From an uncultured Sediminibacterium sp. (GTDB taxonomy: Bacteria > Bacteroidota > Bacteroidia > Chitinophagales > Chitinophagaceae): a stretch of 64,000 nucleotides of DNA. The position numbers and the translations under genes are program-made. Shown here piece by piece: positions 9,468 through 18,381 of the stretch. Position 1 is the first letter of the stretch. Each line of letters opens with the position of its first letter. The notes under the pieces were generated by a model. It saw nothing but the letters and a program-made list of their open reading frames with translations, ran no database searches and was not told the DNA's origin. Location of the stretch: NCBI RefSeq assembly GCF_946481145.1, contig NZ_CAMLMJ010000008.1:70678-134677 (forward strand), in the 5' to 3' direction.

Positions 9468-9599
9468 GTGAATTGTCAATTGTGAATTGTCAATTGCTAA
9501 TGGTGAATAGTGAGGAATATGGAGAAATGGGGGCTTACCTCATCCCACCTATAAAGACTACTACTTGGAAACATTGACAATTCACAATTGACCATTCAC
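9468..9599. repeat. 26-bp inverted repeat of the GTGAATTGTCAATT word family
   Basis: Arms at 9468-9493 and 9574-9599 are complementary at 25 of 26 positions; each arm iterates GTGAATTGTCAATT-like words. The 80-base segment between the arms has no gene. The intergenic region is divergent (between the start of bshC and the start of the sterol-desaturase gene), so terminator function is unlikely. Related words occur at 33496-33573, 52957-52991 and 54235-54301. Confidence 0.8.
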
Positions 9600-9649
9600 A
9601 CAACACACTTTTCAATTTTATCCTTAAATTTATACCTACTACGATTGCT

Positions 9650-10921
9650 ATGGAAACTTACGGAAAGATTATACTAATCGCCATGCCTGTATTTCTTTTG
9701 CTGGTGCTTTTCGAGAAATGGTATGGTTGGTACAGGGGAAAAGAAACAGTGCGCACCCTCGATATGATTTCGAGTTTGAGTTCAGGTGTTACCAATGTAA
9801 CAAAAGATGTGCTTGGCTTGGGAATTGCGGTGCTCAGTTATGATTGGATGGTTGACAAACTTGCGATCATCCATGTTTCATCGGGTTTTCTTACTTATTT
9901 TATTGCTTTCATTACGCTCGATCTGGCTGGCTACTGGATTCACCGGATAGCACATGAATATAATTTCTTCTGGAACAACCATATCATCCACCATAGCAGC
10001 GAAGATTTTAACCTGGCTTGTGCATTAAGACAAAGTATTTCCTCTATCGTAAAACTTTTCACCATTTTTCTTTTACCTGCTGCCATTTTTGGTGTACCAT
10101 CAGAGGTAGTAGCTATTGTGGCACCCCTTCATTTGTTTGCCCAATTCTGGTACCATACACAGCATATCAACAAAATGGGTTTCCTAGAAAAAATAATAGT
10201 TACACCATCCCACCACCGTGTACATCATGCCATTAACAAGGAGTATATGGATAAAAATTATGGGCAGATTTTTATTATATGGGATAAACTTTTTGGCACT
10301 TTCCAGGAAGAGCTAGCTGATGTACCGGCAGTGTATGGCATAACAAGACCAGTACGCACCTGGAATCCGATTAAGATAAATTTTATGCATTTATGGTTGC
10401 TGATAAAAGATGCCTGGCATGCCAAAAGCTGGAGAGACAAATTTCGCATCTGGCTGATGCCCACAGGCTGGAGACCAGCAGATGTTGCCGAAAAATATCC
10501 GGTGTATAAAATTGAAGATGTATACCACTTCGACAAATATGAAACTGGTAATACTAAAACTTTGCTTACCTGGTCGTGGATTCAGATGATATGTACACTA
10601 TTACTCATCAGTTATTGCTTTGGCAATATAGCCTCCATTGGAAGCCCGGGTATATTTATTTATGGAGGCTTTATTTTTTTGCAGGTTTATGCATTTACCG
10701 ACCTCATGGATCGAAATAACTATGCCTGGGTATGGGAAATACTTAAAACAATATATGGTTTAGCTATACTTGTTCGTACCGGAGATTGGTTTGGCTTAAA
10801 CAATTATTTTAGCGGAGCTCATTATGCAATAGCCAGCTACCTGCTGCTATCATTACTAGTAAGTTTCTATTTTTCATTGAAAGAAAACCCAGCAGAAAAA
10901 AAGGCGAAACTTGAATTTTAA
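9650..10921 (+). CDS. Sterol desaturase / fatty acid hydroxylase family membrane protein
   Basis: A 423-residue membrane di-iron oxygenase of the fatty acid hydroxylase superfamily. It has several hydrophobic segments (about residues 6-22, 58-70, 78-100, 120-165 and four near the C-terminus). The His-rich motifs that bind the di-iron centre are present: HRIAHE (about 104-109), HIIHHSS (about 117-123), and HHRVHH (about 187-192). Natural substrates of bacterial members include lipids and carotenoids; none can be assigned here. The extended C-terminal membrane region (about 300-420) is typical of Bacteroidota homologues. It stands alone. Confidence 0.88.
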   Translation: METYGKIILIAMPVFLLLVLFEKWYGWYRGKETVRTLDMISSLSSGVTNVTKDVLGLGIAVLSYDWMVDKLAIIHVSSGFLTYFIAFITLDLAGYWIHRIAHEYNFFWNNHIIHHSSEDFNLACALRQSISSIVKLFTIFLLPAAIFGVPSEVVAIVAPLHLFAQFWYHTQHINKMGFLEKIIVTPSHHRVHHAINKEYMDKNYGQIFIIWDKLFGTFQEELADVPAVYGITRPVRTWNPIKINFMHLWLLIKDAWHAKSWRDKFRIWLMPTGWRPADVAEKYPVYKIEDVYHFDKYETGNTKTLLTWSWIQMICTLLLISYCFGNIASIGSPGIFIYGGFIFLQVYAFTDLMDRNNYAWVWEILKTIYGLAILVRTGDWFGLNNYFSGAHYAIASYLLLSLLVSFYFSLKENPAEKKAKLEF

Positions 10922-10939
10922 ATTTCAAGCAGCTTGTTA

Positions 10940-11024
10940 ATGGCTGATGTCTGATCTCTGATGTTGGATTTAATTTCATGCTCAAAGCTTCAAATCAGAC
11001 ATCAGCGATCAGCCATCAGACATC
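10940..11024. repeat. CTGATGT/GACATCAG iterated-word inverted repeat
   Basis: The left part (10940-10972) contains ATGGCTGATGTCTGAT followed by CTCTGATG, and the right part (10992-11024) iterates the reverse complement, AATCAGACATCAGCGATCAG and so on. The arms pair imperfectly over about 30 bp. It lies between two convergent genes and ends flush with the rimO stop codon (11025-11027). The 16-base word ATGGCTGATGTCTGAT is found again, identical, at 53854-53869. Confidence 0.75.
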
Positions 11025-12332
11025 TTAAACTACTTCTCCTTCCAGATCGTAATCGTAAGCTTTGGTGATTTTAACCTGAACAAATTCTCCTGGCACCAGT
11101 TTTCTTTTAGCGTGTACTACTACTTCATTATCTACTTCAACGCTATCAAATTCAGTTCTGCCAAGGTACCTGCCGGCTTCTTTTTTGTCGATAAGTACTT
11201 TGAATACTTTACCAATTTTTTCCTGGTTCTTTTCGTAACTTATTTCCTGTTGAACTTCCATGATTTCCTGGGCACGTTCTGCTTTTAGTTCCGCAGAAAT
11301 ATTGTCTTCCAAATCATGGGCACTCGTGTTTTCTTCATGGCTATAACTGAAAATACCTACTCTGTCGAAGCGGTGTTCGCGGAGAAAATCTTTTAATTCT
11401 TCCACATCTGCTTCTGTTTCTCCCGGGAATCCGGCAATTAAAGTAGTACGCAAACAAATACCAGGTACCCTTTCCCTTATCTCGTGTATCAACTCTCCCA
11501 TTTCCTCTCTGGTAATATTTCTCCGCATGGCTTTGAGCATATTATTGCTGGCATGTTGCAAAGGCATATCGAGGTATTTACAAATATTGTCGCGCTCACG
11601 CATAACATCCAGCACTTCCAGCGGGAATTTACTTGGATAGGCATAATGTAAACGGATCCATTCAATTCCTTTTACATCGGCCAAAGCATTTAATAAACGG
11701 GGAAGTTCCCGTTTTTTATAAATATCGAGTCCATAGTAAGTTAACTCCTGTGCAATCAGCATTATTTCCTTTACGCCCTTTTTCACCAATCCTTCCGCCT
11801 CCGCTACTAATTCTTCAATTGGTTTGCTTACATGCTGTCCACGCATTAAGGGGATAGCACAAAAGGAACAGGTACGGTTGCAGCCTTCACTTATTTTCAT
11901 GTACGCATAATGCTGAGGAGTACTCAGCAATCGCTCTCCAACCAATTCAGATTTATAGTCTGCTTCAAATTTTTTAAGGATCAGTGGTAGTTCCATGGTG
12001 CCAAACCATGCATCCACTTCCGGCATTTCTGCTTCCAGATCACCCCTGTATCGTTCACTTAAACAACCGGTAACATATACTTTGTCCAGTTTACCCCGTC
12101 TTTTAAGTTCAACCTGGTCTAATATGGTATTGATACTTTCTTCTTTGGCTTTATCAATAAAACCGCAGGTATTTACAACCACAATATTGTGGTCCAGTTT
12201 TTTATTCTCATGAACCACATCTATATCGTTCGCGCTCAATTGACCACTCAGTACTTCACTGTCGACCAAATTCTTGCTGCAACCCAGGGTTATAATATTA
12301 ACCTTATCCTTCTTTAGCGTTCTTGCTTTCAT
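11025..12332 (-). CDS. rimO: Ribosomal protein S12 methylthiotransferase
   Basis: A 435-residue radical-SAM methylthiotransferase that modifies an aspartate of ribosomal protein S12. It has the N-terminal UPF0004 domain with ITLGCSKNLVDSEVLSGQL and VVNTCGFIDKAKEES and a third cysteine in VTGCLSERY (second 4Fe-4S cluster), then the radical-SAM motif CNRTCSFCAIP, and a C-terminal TRAM domain (about residues 370-435). The S12-specific 'GCSKNLVDSE' start favours RimO over MiaB. The ATG start used here gives MKARTLKK; a TTG four codons upstream is less likely. Confidence 0.96.
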   Translation of the reverse strand: MKARTLKKDKVNIITLGCSKNLVDSEVLSGQLSANDIDVVHENKKLDHNIVVVNTCGFIDKAKEESINTILDQVELKRRGKLDKVYVTGCLSERYRGDLEAEMPEVDAWFGTMELPLILKKFEADYKSELVGERLLSTPQHYAYMKISEGCNRTCSFCAIPLMRGQHVSKPIEELVAEAEGLVKKGVKEIMLIAQELTYYGLDIYKKRELPRLLNALADVKGIEWIRLHYAYPSKFPLEVLDVMRERDNICKYLDMPLQHASNNMLKAMRRNITREEMGELIHEIRERVPGICLRTTLIAGFPGETEADVEELKDFLREHRFDRVGIFSYSHEENTSAHDLEDNISAELKAERAQEIMEVQQEISYEKNQEKIGKVFKVLIDKKEAGRYLGRTEFDSVEVDNEVVVHAKRKLVPGEFVQVKITKAYDYDLEGEVV

Positions 12333-12370
12333 ATATGGCGGCAAAGGTAATCAATAGCCTGAAAAGCAGG

Positions 12371-12874
12371 TTAAGCTTCCAGATAGCTACGGTGAATAAC
12401 GTAAACATCCAGATTTTTCCCCCTGTCTACAGCATTTTCAAGCCAATTAAAGCCGGATTTCTTTAGAACGGCTGCAGAAGCCAGATTGGCTGGCTCTGTA
12501 ATGGCATAAAACTCCTTTTCCTCTGAATGCTTTATAAGCCATTGCAACCCGCCCTGTAACACTTCTTTGGCCCACCCTCTCCCCTGTGCCCATGGCATAA
12601 GGGCATAACCTACATGTAATGCATCCCTGTCAGACATTTTCAAAACTGAAAATAAACCCACAAATGCACCTGTTTCAACTGATGATACATGGAACCTGCC
12701 TAGCGGAAAATGCTGGTATAATGCTATGTTTTCCAAAAGAAATGCGGTTGACGATTCCCTGTCTTTTACTGGCCTGATGTATCGCATTACTTCAGGATTA
12801 CTGTTCAGCTGATAAAAATCTTCCATATCATTCTCATCTAACATTCTGACTACCAGGTTTTTAGTAGAAAACAT
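12371..12874 (-). CDS. GNAT family N-acetyltransferase
   Basis: A 167-residue acetyltransferase of the RimJ/RimL-like GNAT group. Visible features are the N-terminal STKNLVVRMLDENDMEDFY, the central HVGYALMPWAQGRGWAKEVL (acetyl-CoA binding motif A with Q/RxxGxG/A, about residues 87-106), and the later AITEPANLASAAVLKKSGF. Substrate unknown. The gene ends 38 bp before the rimO start on the same strand and may be co-transcribed with it. Confidence 0.85.
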   Translation of the reverse strand: MFSTKNLVVRMLDENDMEDFYQLNSNPEVMRYIRPVKDRESSTAFLLENIALYQHFPLGRFHVSSVETGAFVGLFSVLKMSDRDALHVGYALMPWAQGRGWAKEVLQGGLQWLIKHSEEKEFYAITEPANLASAAVLKKSGFNWLENAVDRGKNLDVYVIHRSYLEA

Positions 12875-12960
12875 ATTATTATTTTAATTATTTTTTAATT
12901 TTAATCTTTAGTTTGGGTGAAAGGAAGCATTTTTGTACACGCTCAATATCTTCCAGCTTC

Positions 12961-14010
12961 ATGAAAAATATATATCAGCACTTTTCCAAGCCCGGTTTAT
13001 TGTCTTCCAATTATACTTTAAAGTTTTTATTTATTGCTTTTATCGGTGTACATATTCCGCTGATTGTATTGATTTTTGCCATTGTTTTTAAATGGATCCC
13101 TTTAAGTGGATGGAATGTCATTTTAGTGGCTTTAGTGGCAACTTTACTTGCTACGGGACTTACACTCATTTTATTAAAAAGTCTTTTATGGCCCATTCAT
13201 CAGGCAAAAAATGCTTTAAAACAGTATAGCTTAAAAAAGATAGTCCCGAGCCTGCCAATGAATTATACCGATGAAGCTGGTCAGTTAATGCAACAGGTAC
13301 AAATAAGCATTGATTCGATTGATGCATTATTAAAAGACAGAAAAGATATGCTCACATTACTTTCACATGATCTGCGTACGCCTTTGAGTCAAATAAGCGG
13401 AATAGGCGATTTATTGCAAACGGAAACGAATAATGCCAAAATTGTTGAATATGGTTCACTGATAAAAAAACTGGCCCACGAACAGCTTGCTTTTATCAAA
13501 GATATTATACAGTTACTGGAAACAGGGAGTGAAAATGAGATGTCTTATGTGTTTGAAGCTAATAGTATCGAAACTATTTTGAGCAAAGCACTTGAAATGC
13601 AACAATTAGCAGCCGGCAGAAAAAATATCAGCATCCAATTACATCCAATACCTGAAGTTAAGGTGAAATCTAATCTGCGATTATTATCGCAGGCTATTTC
13701 AAATATCATTGGCAATGCCATCAAGTTTTCACAAAGATCTGATGAGATCATCATTAAGCTACATGTATTCAGTGGACATATCCATATACTGGTTGCTGAT
13801 AAGGGCATTGGCTTCGAACCTGGAAAAGCTGAAATGTTGTTCCAGAAGTTTACATCAGAAGGAAAGTCAGGAACTGAAGGAGAAATTTCATCTGGCGTTG
13901 GACTTTACCTCACCCGGAAAATAATCCAGAACCACAATGGTATGATCGCCGCTTTCAGTGAAGGAATAAACAAAGGAGCAGTATTTACTATACAGTTACC
14001 TATTGCATGA
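12961..14010 (+). CDS. Membrane sensor histidine kinase
   Basis: A 349-residue histidine kinase with two N-terminal membrane helices (about residues 17-45 and 51-75), a short HAMP-like linker, a HisKA domain with LTLLSHDLRTPLSQISG (phosphoacceptor His136), and a HATPase domain with the N box SNIIGNAIKFS, the G1 box VADKGIGFEPG and a G2-like GVGLYLTRKIIQNHNG. It has almost no periplasmic sensor loop. There is no response regulator beside it, so it is an orphan kinase. The ATG is preferred to an upstream TTG at 12913. Confidence 0.9.
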   Translation: MKNIYQHFSKPGLLSSNYTLKFLFIAFIGVHIPLIVLIFAIVFKWIPLSGWNVILVALVATLLATGLTLILLKSLLWPIHQAKNALKQYSLKKIVPSLPMNYTDEAGQLMQQVQISIDSIDALLKDRKDMLTLLSHDLRTPLSQISGIGDLLQTETNNAKIVEYGSLIKKLAHEQLAFIKDIIQLLETGSENEMSYVFEANSIETILSKALEMQQLAAGRKNISIQLHPIPEVKVKSNLRLLSQAISNIIGNAIKFSQRSDEIIIKLHVFSGHIHILVADKGIGFEPGKAEMLFQKFTSEGKSGTEGEISSGVGLYLTRKIIQNHNGMIAAFSEGINKGAVFTIQLPIA

Positions 14011-14014
14011 TTGT

Positions 14015-14062
14015 AGTCCATAGTCCATAGACCATGGACCATGGACTATGGTCTATGGACTT
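14015..14062. repeat. CCATAG/CCATGG iterated-word hairpin
   Basis: A 13-bp perfect stem (14023-14035 with 14048-14060, arm GTCCATAGACCAT) is embedded in repeated GTCCATAG and CCATGGAC words. It lies five bases after the histidine-kinase stop codon and before the convergent prfC gene. It shares its word with the hairpin at 505-538. There is no T-tract. Confidence 0.8.
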
Positions 14063-14072
14063 CCTCCTCAAC

Positions 14073-15659
14073 CTATTTATGTATCTCACTTGAGAAATGG
14101 AAAGTGATATCTGGATTGTTGGTGATTTCGGTATTTAGGAACCACTCGCTCTGTGCAAGGTAAACGGGGTTGCCATCTTTATCTTCTGCTGAATTCTGTT
14201 GTTTGAAACGCAGAAAATCATCCAGTTTTTTCTGGTCTGTACTTGTGAGCCAGCAGGCTTTATAGAATGGCATACTTCTGAATTCGCAAGCAGCACCATA
14301 TTCCTGTAACAAACGATATTGTATTACTTCAAACTGAAGTTCGCCCACACAACCAATGATTTTTTTATTGCCACCAAATTGGGTAAACAATTGGGCCACA
14401 CCTTCATCTGTTAACTGACTGATCCCTTTTTCCAACTGCTTGGTTTTCATCGGATCTTTATTCACCAATTCTTTAAATATTTCTGGCGAAAAAGTAGGTA
14501 TACCAGTGAAGTAAAAATCTTCTCCTTCAGTAAGTGTATCGCCGATTTTAAAGTTGCCCGTATCAAATAAACCAACCACATCACCTGCATAAGCATCTTC
14601 AATTACATCCTTACTGCGAGCCATAAAACTATAAGGATTACTGAAGCGCATATCCTTATCGAGTCGAACATGGTGATAGTATTTATTGCGCTCAAACTTC
14701 CCGCTACAAACGCGCATAAAAGCAATCCTGTCGCGGTGCTTAGGATCAAGGTTAGCGTGTATCTTGAAAATAAATCCGCTGAACTTATCTTCACCCACTT
14801 CTACAGTTCTGGCAGAAGTAGTTCTACTTCTTGGAACAGGCGCTATTCTTATAAAAGTGTCGAGCATTTCTTTCACACCAAAATTATTCACCGCACTTCC
14901 GAAAAACACCGGTGCTATTTTTCCGTTCAGATAATCATTCACATTCAGTTCTCCATAAACGCCGTCTATCAATTCCACATCTTCTCTTAACAGGGCAGCG
15001 TCTCTGTCGCCGACTTTTTCATCTAATAATGGTTCAGCCAAATCATTAATGGCTATGGTATCATCTTCTTCAGCCTTTGTACTGGCAGTAAAGAGTCGCA
15101 GGTTCTTATCGTGCAGGTTATAAACCCCTTTAAACTCTTTACCACTATTGATTGGCCAGGTCATTGGATGAAGAGAAATATGCAATTCTTTCTCAATTTC
15201 TTCCAAAAGATCGAATCGACCTTTACCGTCACGGTCCATCTTGTTAATGAATACAATAACCGGTGTATCGCGCATGCGACACACTTCCATCAGTCTTCTG
15301 GTTTGGTCTTCTACCCCATTCACACTATCAACAACCAATATTACGCTGTCAACAGCCGTAAGTGTACGATAAGTATCTTCTGCAAAGTCTTTGTGACCAG
15401 GCGTATCCAACAGGTTAATCAGGGTATTGCTGTATTCAAAAGACATTACTGAAGTAGCAACCGAGATACCTCTTTGTCTTTCAATTTCCATAAAATCGGA
15501 AGTAGCATGCTTCTTGATTTTATTGCTTTTTACAGCACCGGCAGTTTGAATGGCACCACCGAATAACAGCAGTTTTTCTGTTAAGGTAGTCTTACCCGCA
15601 TCCGGGTGGGAAATAATGGCAAATGTTTTGCGCCGGTTAATCTCTTTCTCGTACTTCAT
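14073..15659 (-). CDS. prfC: Peptide chain release factor 3
   Basis: A 528-residue translational GTPase that recycles class-I release factors from the ribosome. The G domain carries [20 protein letters not shown] (P-loop), [29 protein letters not shown] (G3) and VFINKMDRD (G4). It is followed by domain II and the RF3-specific C-terminal region with [20 protein letters not shown]. Length matches RF3 (about 530 residues) and is far shorter than EF-G. The preceding phosphatase gene is on the same strand but separated by a repeat-rich 143-bp gap. Confidence 0.97.
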   Translation of the reverse strand: MKYEKEINRRKTFAIISHPDAGKTTLTEKLLLFGGAIQTAGAVKSNKIKKHATSDFMEIERQRGISVATSVMSFEYSNTLINLLDTPGHKDFAEDTYRTLTAVDSVILVVDSVNGVEDQTRRLMEVCRMRDTPVIVFINKMDRDGKGRFDLLEEIEKELHISLHPMTWPINSGKEFKGVYNLHDKNLRLFTASTKAEEDDTIAINDLAEPLLDEKVGDRDAALLREDVELIDGVYGELNVNDYLNGKIAPVFFGSAVNNFGVKEMLDTFIRIAPVPRSRTTSARTVEVGEDKFSGFIFKIHANLDPKHRDRIAFMRVCSGKFERNKYYHHVRLDKDMRFSNPYSFMARSKDVIEDAYAGDVVGLFDTGNFKIGDTLTEGEDFYFTGIPTFSPEIFKELVNKDPMKTKQLEKGISQLTDEGVAQLFTQFGGNKKIIGCVGELQFEVIQYRLLQEYGAACEFRSMPFYKACWLTSTDQKKLDDFLRFKQQNSAEDKDGNPVYLAQSEWFLNTEITNNPDITFHFSSEIHK

Positions 15660-15666
15660 AATGATT

Positions 15667-15757
15667 AGTCCGAAAGACCGAAAGTTGGAAAGTCCGGAAG
15701 AACGGAAAACGTTTATCGTTTACCCGGACTTCCGGACTTCCGGACTCGCGGACTTTT
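15667..15757. repeat. AGTCCGGAAG/CTTCCGGACTT iterated-word inverted repeat
   Basis: Iterations of AGTCCGAAAG- and AGTCCGGAAG-like words on the left and CTTCCGGACTT on the right, with an 11-bp perfect stem (15690-15700 with 15729-15739) and further imperfect pairing. It lies between two codirectional minus-strand genes, starting just upstream of the prfC start codon. Confidence 0.75.
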
Positions 15758-15802
15758 CAGTTTAAGGCCGCAAAGTTAGTATTTATAAGGGAAAGAAGGG
15801 GC

Positions 15803-16315
15803 TTAATACTTCATTTGCCTGGCTTCCGCTTTTCCGTTGGTAACTGTAACGATCCAATAGGTATCATATACTGATTCGTCCAGATTTGGATATTTATTCT
15901 CTTTCAGCAATAAGTTAACCAGTGTTGGGGTTGAATTTGAATGCCCCGCAACTACGACCGTTTGGCCATCCATTTTCAGGAGTTCCTCTGCAAATCCTTT
16001 CAGGTTTCTATGGTCGTACACCTGTATTTCTTTACCGGCTTTTTTAGCCAGCGGTGTTACCGTAGATTTTGTACGTATAAAATTAGTTGAATATACCGCA
16101 TCAGGTTTATACGCTTTTAATACTTCCGGAATTCGGGCAGCTCTTGCCAAACCTGCTTCACTCAGATTAGGGTCGGCCTGCATTTGGGTTGAACCCTGTA
16201 CAGATGTATCTTTTTCTGCATGTCGCATAAGGATAATGGTTGTTGTCTGCGACTGACCATTAATCGCTGTAATCAATAGAAAAGAAAGGAAAACCAGGGT
16301 AAATAATTGCTTCAT
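15803..16315 (-). CDS. Secreted histidine phosphatase family protein
   Basis: A 170-residue protein with a signal peptide (residues 1-20) and a histidine-phosphatase (phosphoglycerate-mutase-like) fold. The catalytic motif is LMRHAEK (about residues 30-36; RHA instead of the classic RHG) and the second catalytic His is in VVVAGHSNSTP (about residues 120-130). NFIRTKSTVTPLAK corresponds to the phosphate-binding Arg region. It is at the short end of the family. It probably removes phosphate from an extracytoplasmic substrate that cannot be named. Confidence 0.87.
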   Translation of the reverse strand: MKQLFTLVFLSFLLITAINGQSQTTTIILMRHAEKDTSVQGSTQMQADPNLSEAGLARAARIPEVLKAYKPDAVYSTNFIRTKSTVTPLAKKAGKEIQVYDHRNLKGFAEELLKMDGQTVVVAGHSNSTPTLVNLLLKENKYPNLDESVYDTYWIVTVTNGKAEARQMKY

Positions 16316-16491
16316 GTGTTACAATTTATGCAACCAAGATAAGCGCTTCGGTCGAATCTTATGAACCGCCCGTCCATTTTAACCATCGGTTATAAAATTT
16401 TATAGGTTATTCTTCACATCTTAACCTCCCACAAGTATTTACTTTTACCAAAGTTTTGGTATCATTTTTGAACAAGGATAAAAAAAGTAGT

Positions 16492-17220
16492 ATGAAAAGG
16501 ATCATTACCCTATTGATGATAAGCAGTCTTTTTTCAATAAACACAGAAGCCCAGGGTTTGGGTGGATTATTAAACAAAGCTAAAAATGCAGTAACCGGCA
16601 ACCAAACCGGTTTAAGCAATGATGATATTGCTGCTGGTTTGAAAGAAGCATTGGTACAGGGTACCGTAAAAGGTTCTAATCTTTTGGCGCAAACAGATGG
16701 CTTTTTTGCCAATGCAGCCCTTAAAATCCTGCTCCCACCAGAAGCACAGAAAGTTGAAAAGACCTTGCGTAGTGTTGGATTAGGAAAGCAGGTTGATGAG
16801 GCTATTTTAAGTATGAACCGCGCAGCAGAAGATGCTTGTAAAAGTGCCGCACCGATATTTACAGATGCTATTAAACAAATGAGCTTTCAGGATGCTCTTG
16901 GTATTCTTAAAGGTTCAGATACTTCAGCTACAGCCTACCTAAAGTCAAAAACCACCAATCCATTAACAGCAGCTTTTCGCCCGGTTATTGAATCCTCGCT
17001 GGTTAAAGTAGATGCCACAAAACATTGGGCCAGTTTGGTAAATAGTTATAATAAACTTCCTTTGGTTCGTCAAAAACTGAATCCGGATCTAGCCTCCTAT
17101 GTTACTGAAAGGGCCATGAGTGGTATTTTTTACCAGGTTGCATTGGAAGAAAAAGAAATCCGCAAAAATCCACTTGCTCGTACCAGTGATATTTTAAAAA
17201 AGGTATTTGGAGCGAAATAA
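16492..17220 (+). CDS. DUF4197 secreted protein
   Basis: A 242-residue exported protein with a signal peptide ending near NTEAQG (residues 1-20). The body is helical and matches the DUF4197 pattern: LSNDDIAAGLKEALVQGT, LLPPEAQKVEKTLRSVGLG and AAPIFTDAIKQMSFQDALGI, followed by a C-terminal YNKLPLVRQKLNPDLASYV. The family is widespread in Gram-negative bacteria and has no assigned function. The ATG preceding KRIITLLM is the natural start; a TTG twelve codons upstream would disrupt the signal peptide. Confidence 0.88.
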   Translation: MKRIITLLMISSLFSINTEAQGLGGLLNKAKNAVTGNQTGLSNDDIAAGLKEALVQGTVKGSNLLAQTDGFFANAALKILLPPEAQKVEKTLRSVGLGKQVDEAILSMNRAAEDACKSAAPIFTDAIKQMSFQDALGILKGSDTSATAYLKSKTTNPLTAAFRPVIESSLVKVDATKHWASLVNSYNKLPLVRQKLNPDLASYVTERAMSGIFYQVALEEKEIRKNPLARTSDILKKVFGAK

Positions 17221-17347
17221 ACAGAACACAACAAGTATAATCGCTGATGGCAGAAACGCTGCAATACCAGTTTTATGGTATTGTTACTGTTTTTGCGATA
17301 ACCTAGCTTAGTGAAATGCTACCATCCCATCATTTCAACTATTGCAT

Positions 17348-18298
17348 ATGCAGCGTAGATTACTGAAACTCTTTATACTATCACTTTTATGCTTTACAAA
17401 ACTAAGTACAGCACAATCCCCTATTTCAGATTTAGAAGATGAGAGTAATTTTATAAGCAGCTTATCAGGTTTATTACGGCAATCTATATTCCAGGTTTAC
17501 TCGCCTGGAGTGTATGAGGATAGCATGAGACAATCATTAACACTCGACTGGCACAAAATGGAAATTGTATACAGACGTACACCCCATAAACCTTATAATT
17601 ATAATAAGCCTGTTGACAAAATAAGCTGGCAGGCACAATTTCACATCCCTTTTTTGGAAATCGACTCTGTATATGACAATTATCAAAAACAAACCATGAC
17701 TTTTAAGATGAAGGGAGATAGCAATAGTATTCTTGGCGAATACCTGATTCCGGGAATGACCTATGCTCCTGCTTCACAAGACAACTCCCTGACAATTTAT
17801 AGCGGTCAAATCATGAAGATCAGGAACCTGACTGAAAGAATACGGGATCATATAAAATGGTTACAGGAATACCACTATAAAAAACAACAGCTTGTTACGA
17901 CATTGAATCAGTACCTGCAACAAGAAATTACCTACCAGGAGAAAGACCCTGATAACTATCCAGCAGACAGAAAATTTACTATTGTACAACCTTTTCGTTT
18001 AGACTCTATGAACAAACTAAGCATTATTGTAAAAAGAGACAGTATAATTGAAGAGCAGGGAGTATATCTGGAAGATGTTGTTGAAATCGCCAAAGACATC
18101 AACGTATTATTTCGAACAGCAGGTAATAAAGTGGAAAACAAACAAACTTTTCCGAATGGCAAAACATTTACCAATAGCAACAATCTTTTCATTTTACAGT
18201 TATGCTATAAAAAAAATAATGAAGCTCTGGGCGATCAATTACAACATTTATTCAAAACCATAGGATCGAAAGCCACCAAAAAATTTTGGGCTGATTAA
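17348..18298 (+). CDS. Secreted protein of unknown function
   Basis: A 316-residue protein with an N-terminal signal peptide (LLKLFILSLLCFTKLSTAQ). I recognise no domain. The region around residues 60-150 alternates like a beta-rich domain, and about 165-200 is helical and rich in Lys, His and Gln. Asp, Asn and Lys are frequent, as in other secreted Bacteroidota proteins. It starts at an ATG two codons after a TTG. It is followed by a good bidirectional terminator. A role cannot be given. Confidence 0.75.
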   Translation: MQRRLLKLFILSLLCFTKLSTAQSPISDLEDESNFISSLSGLLRQSIFQVYSPGVYEDSMRQSLTLDWHKMEIVYRRTPHKPYNYNKPVDKISWQAQFHIPFLEIDSVYDNYQKQTMTFKMKGDSNSILGEYLIPGMTYAPASQDNSLTIYSGQIMKIRNLTERIRDHIKWLQEYHYKKQQLVTTLNQYLQQEITYQEKDPDNYPADRKFTIVQPFRLDSMNKLSIIVKRDSIIEEQGVYLEDVVEIAKDINVLFRTAGNKVENKQTFPNGKTFTNSNNLFILQLCYKKNNEALGDQLQHLFKTIGSKATKKFWAD

Positions 18299-18318
18299 CA
18301 GCTCCCTGAAGTTTAATA

Positions 18319-18366
18319 AAAAAGGTTAGAACAGCATTAGCTCATCTAAGCAGTTCTAACCTTTTT
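18319..18366. terminator. Bidirectional intrinsic terminator
   Basis: A 14-bp perfect stem (18319-18332 with 18353-18366, AAAAAGGTTAGAAC and its complement) around a 20-base loop. The A-run on one side and T-run on the other allow it to end transcription from both converging genes: the secreted protein on the plus strand and the 14-gene molybdenum block on the minus strand. Confidence 0.85.
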
Positions 18367-18381
18367 AACTAAATTTCAATC

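Noticed and set aside
12913..12960. TTG start extension of the histidine kinase gene, and similar TTG/GTG extensions at 3092, 12344, 16456, 34452, 48513, 50276 and 53659
   Set aside because: In each case an ATG closer to the conserved domain or signal peptide exists, and the extension runs through untranslated-looking or repeat sequence.
17221..17347. Terminator hairpin between the DUF4197 gene and the next gene (AATACCA ... TGGTATT)
   Set aside because: The stem is only seven pairs and is not followed by a T-run; too weak to list as a terminator.
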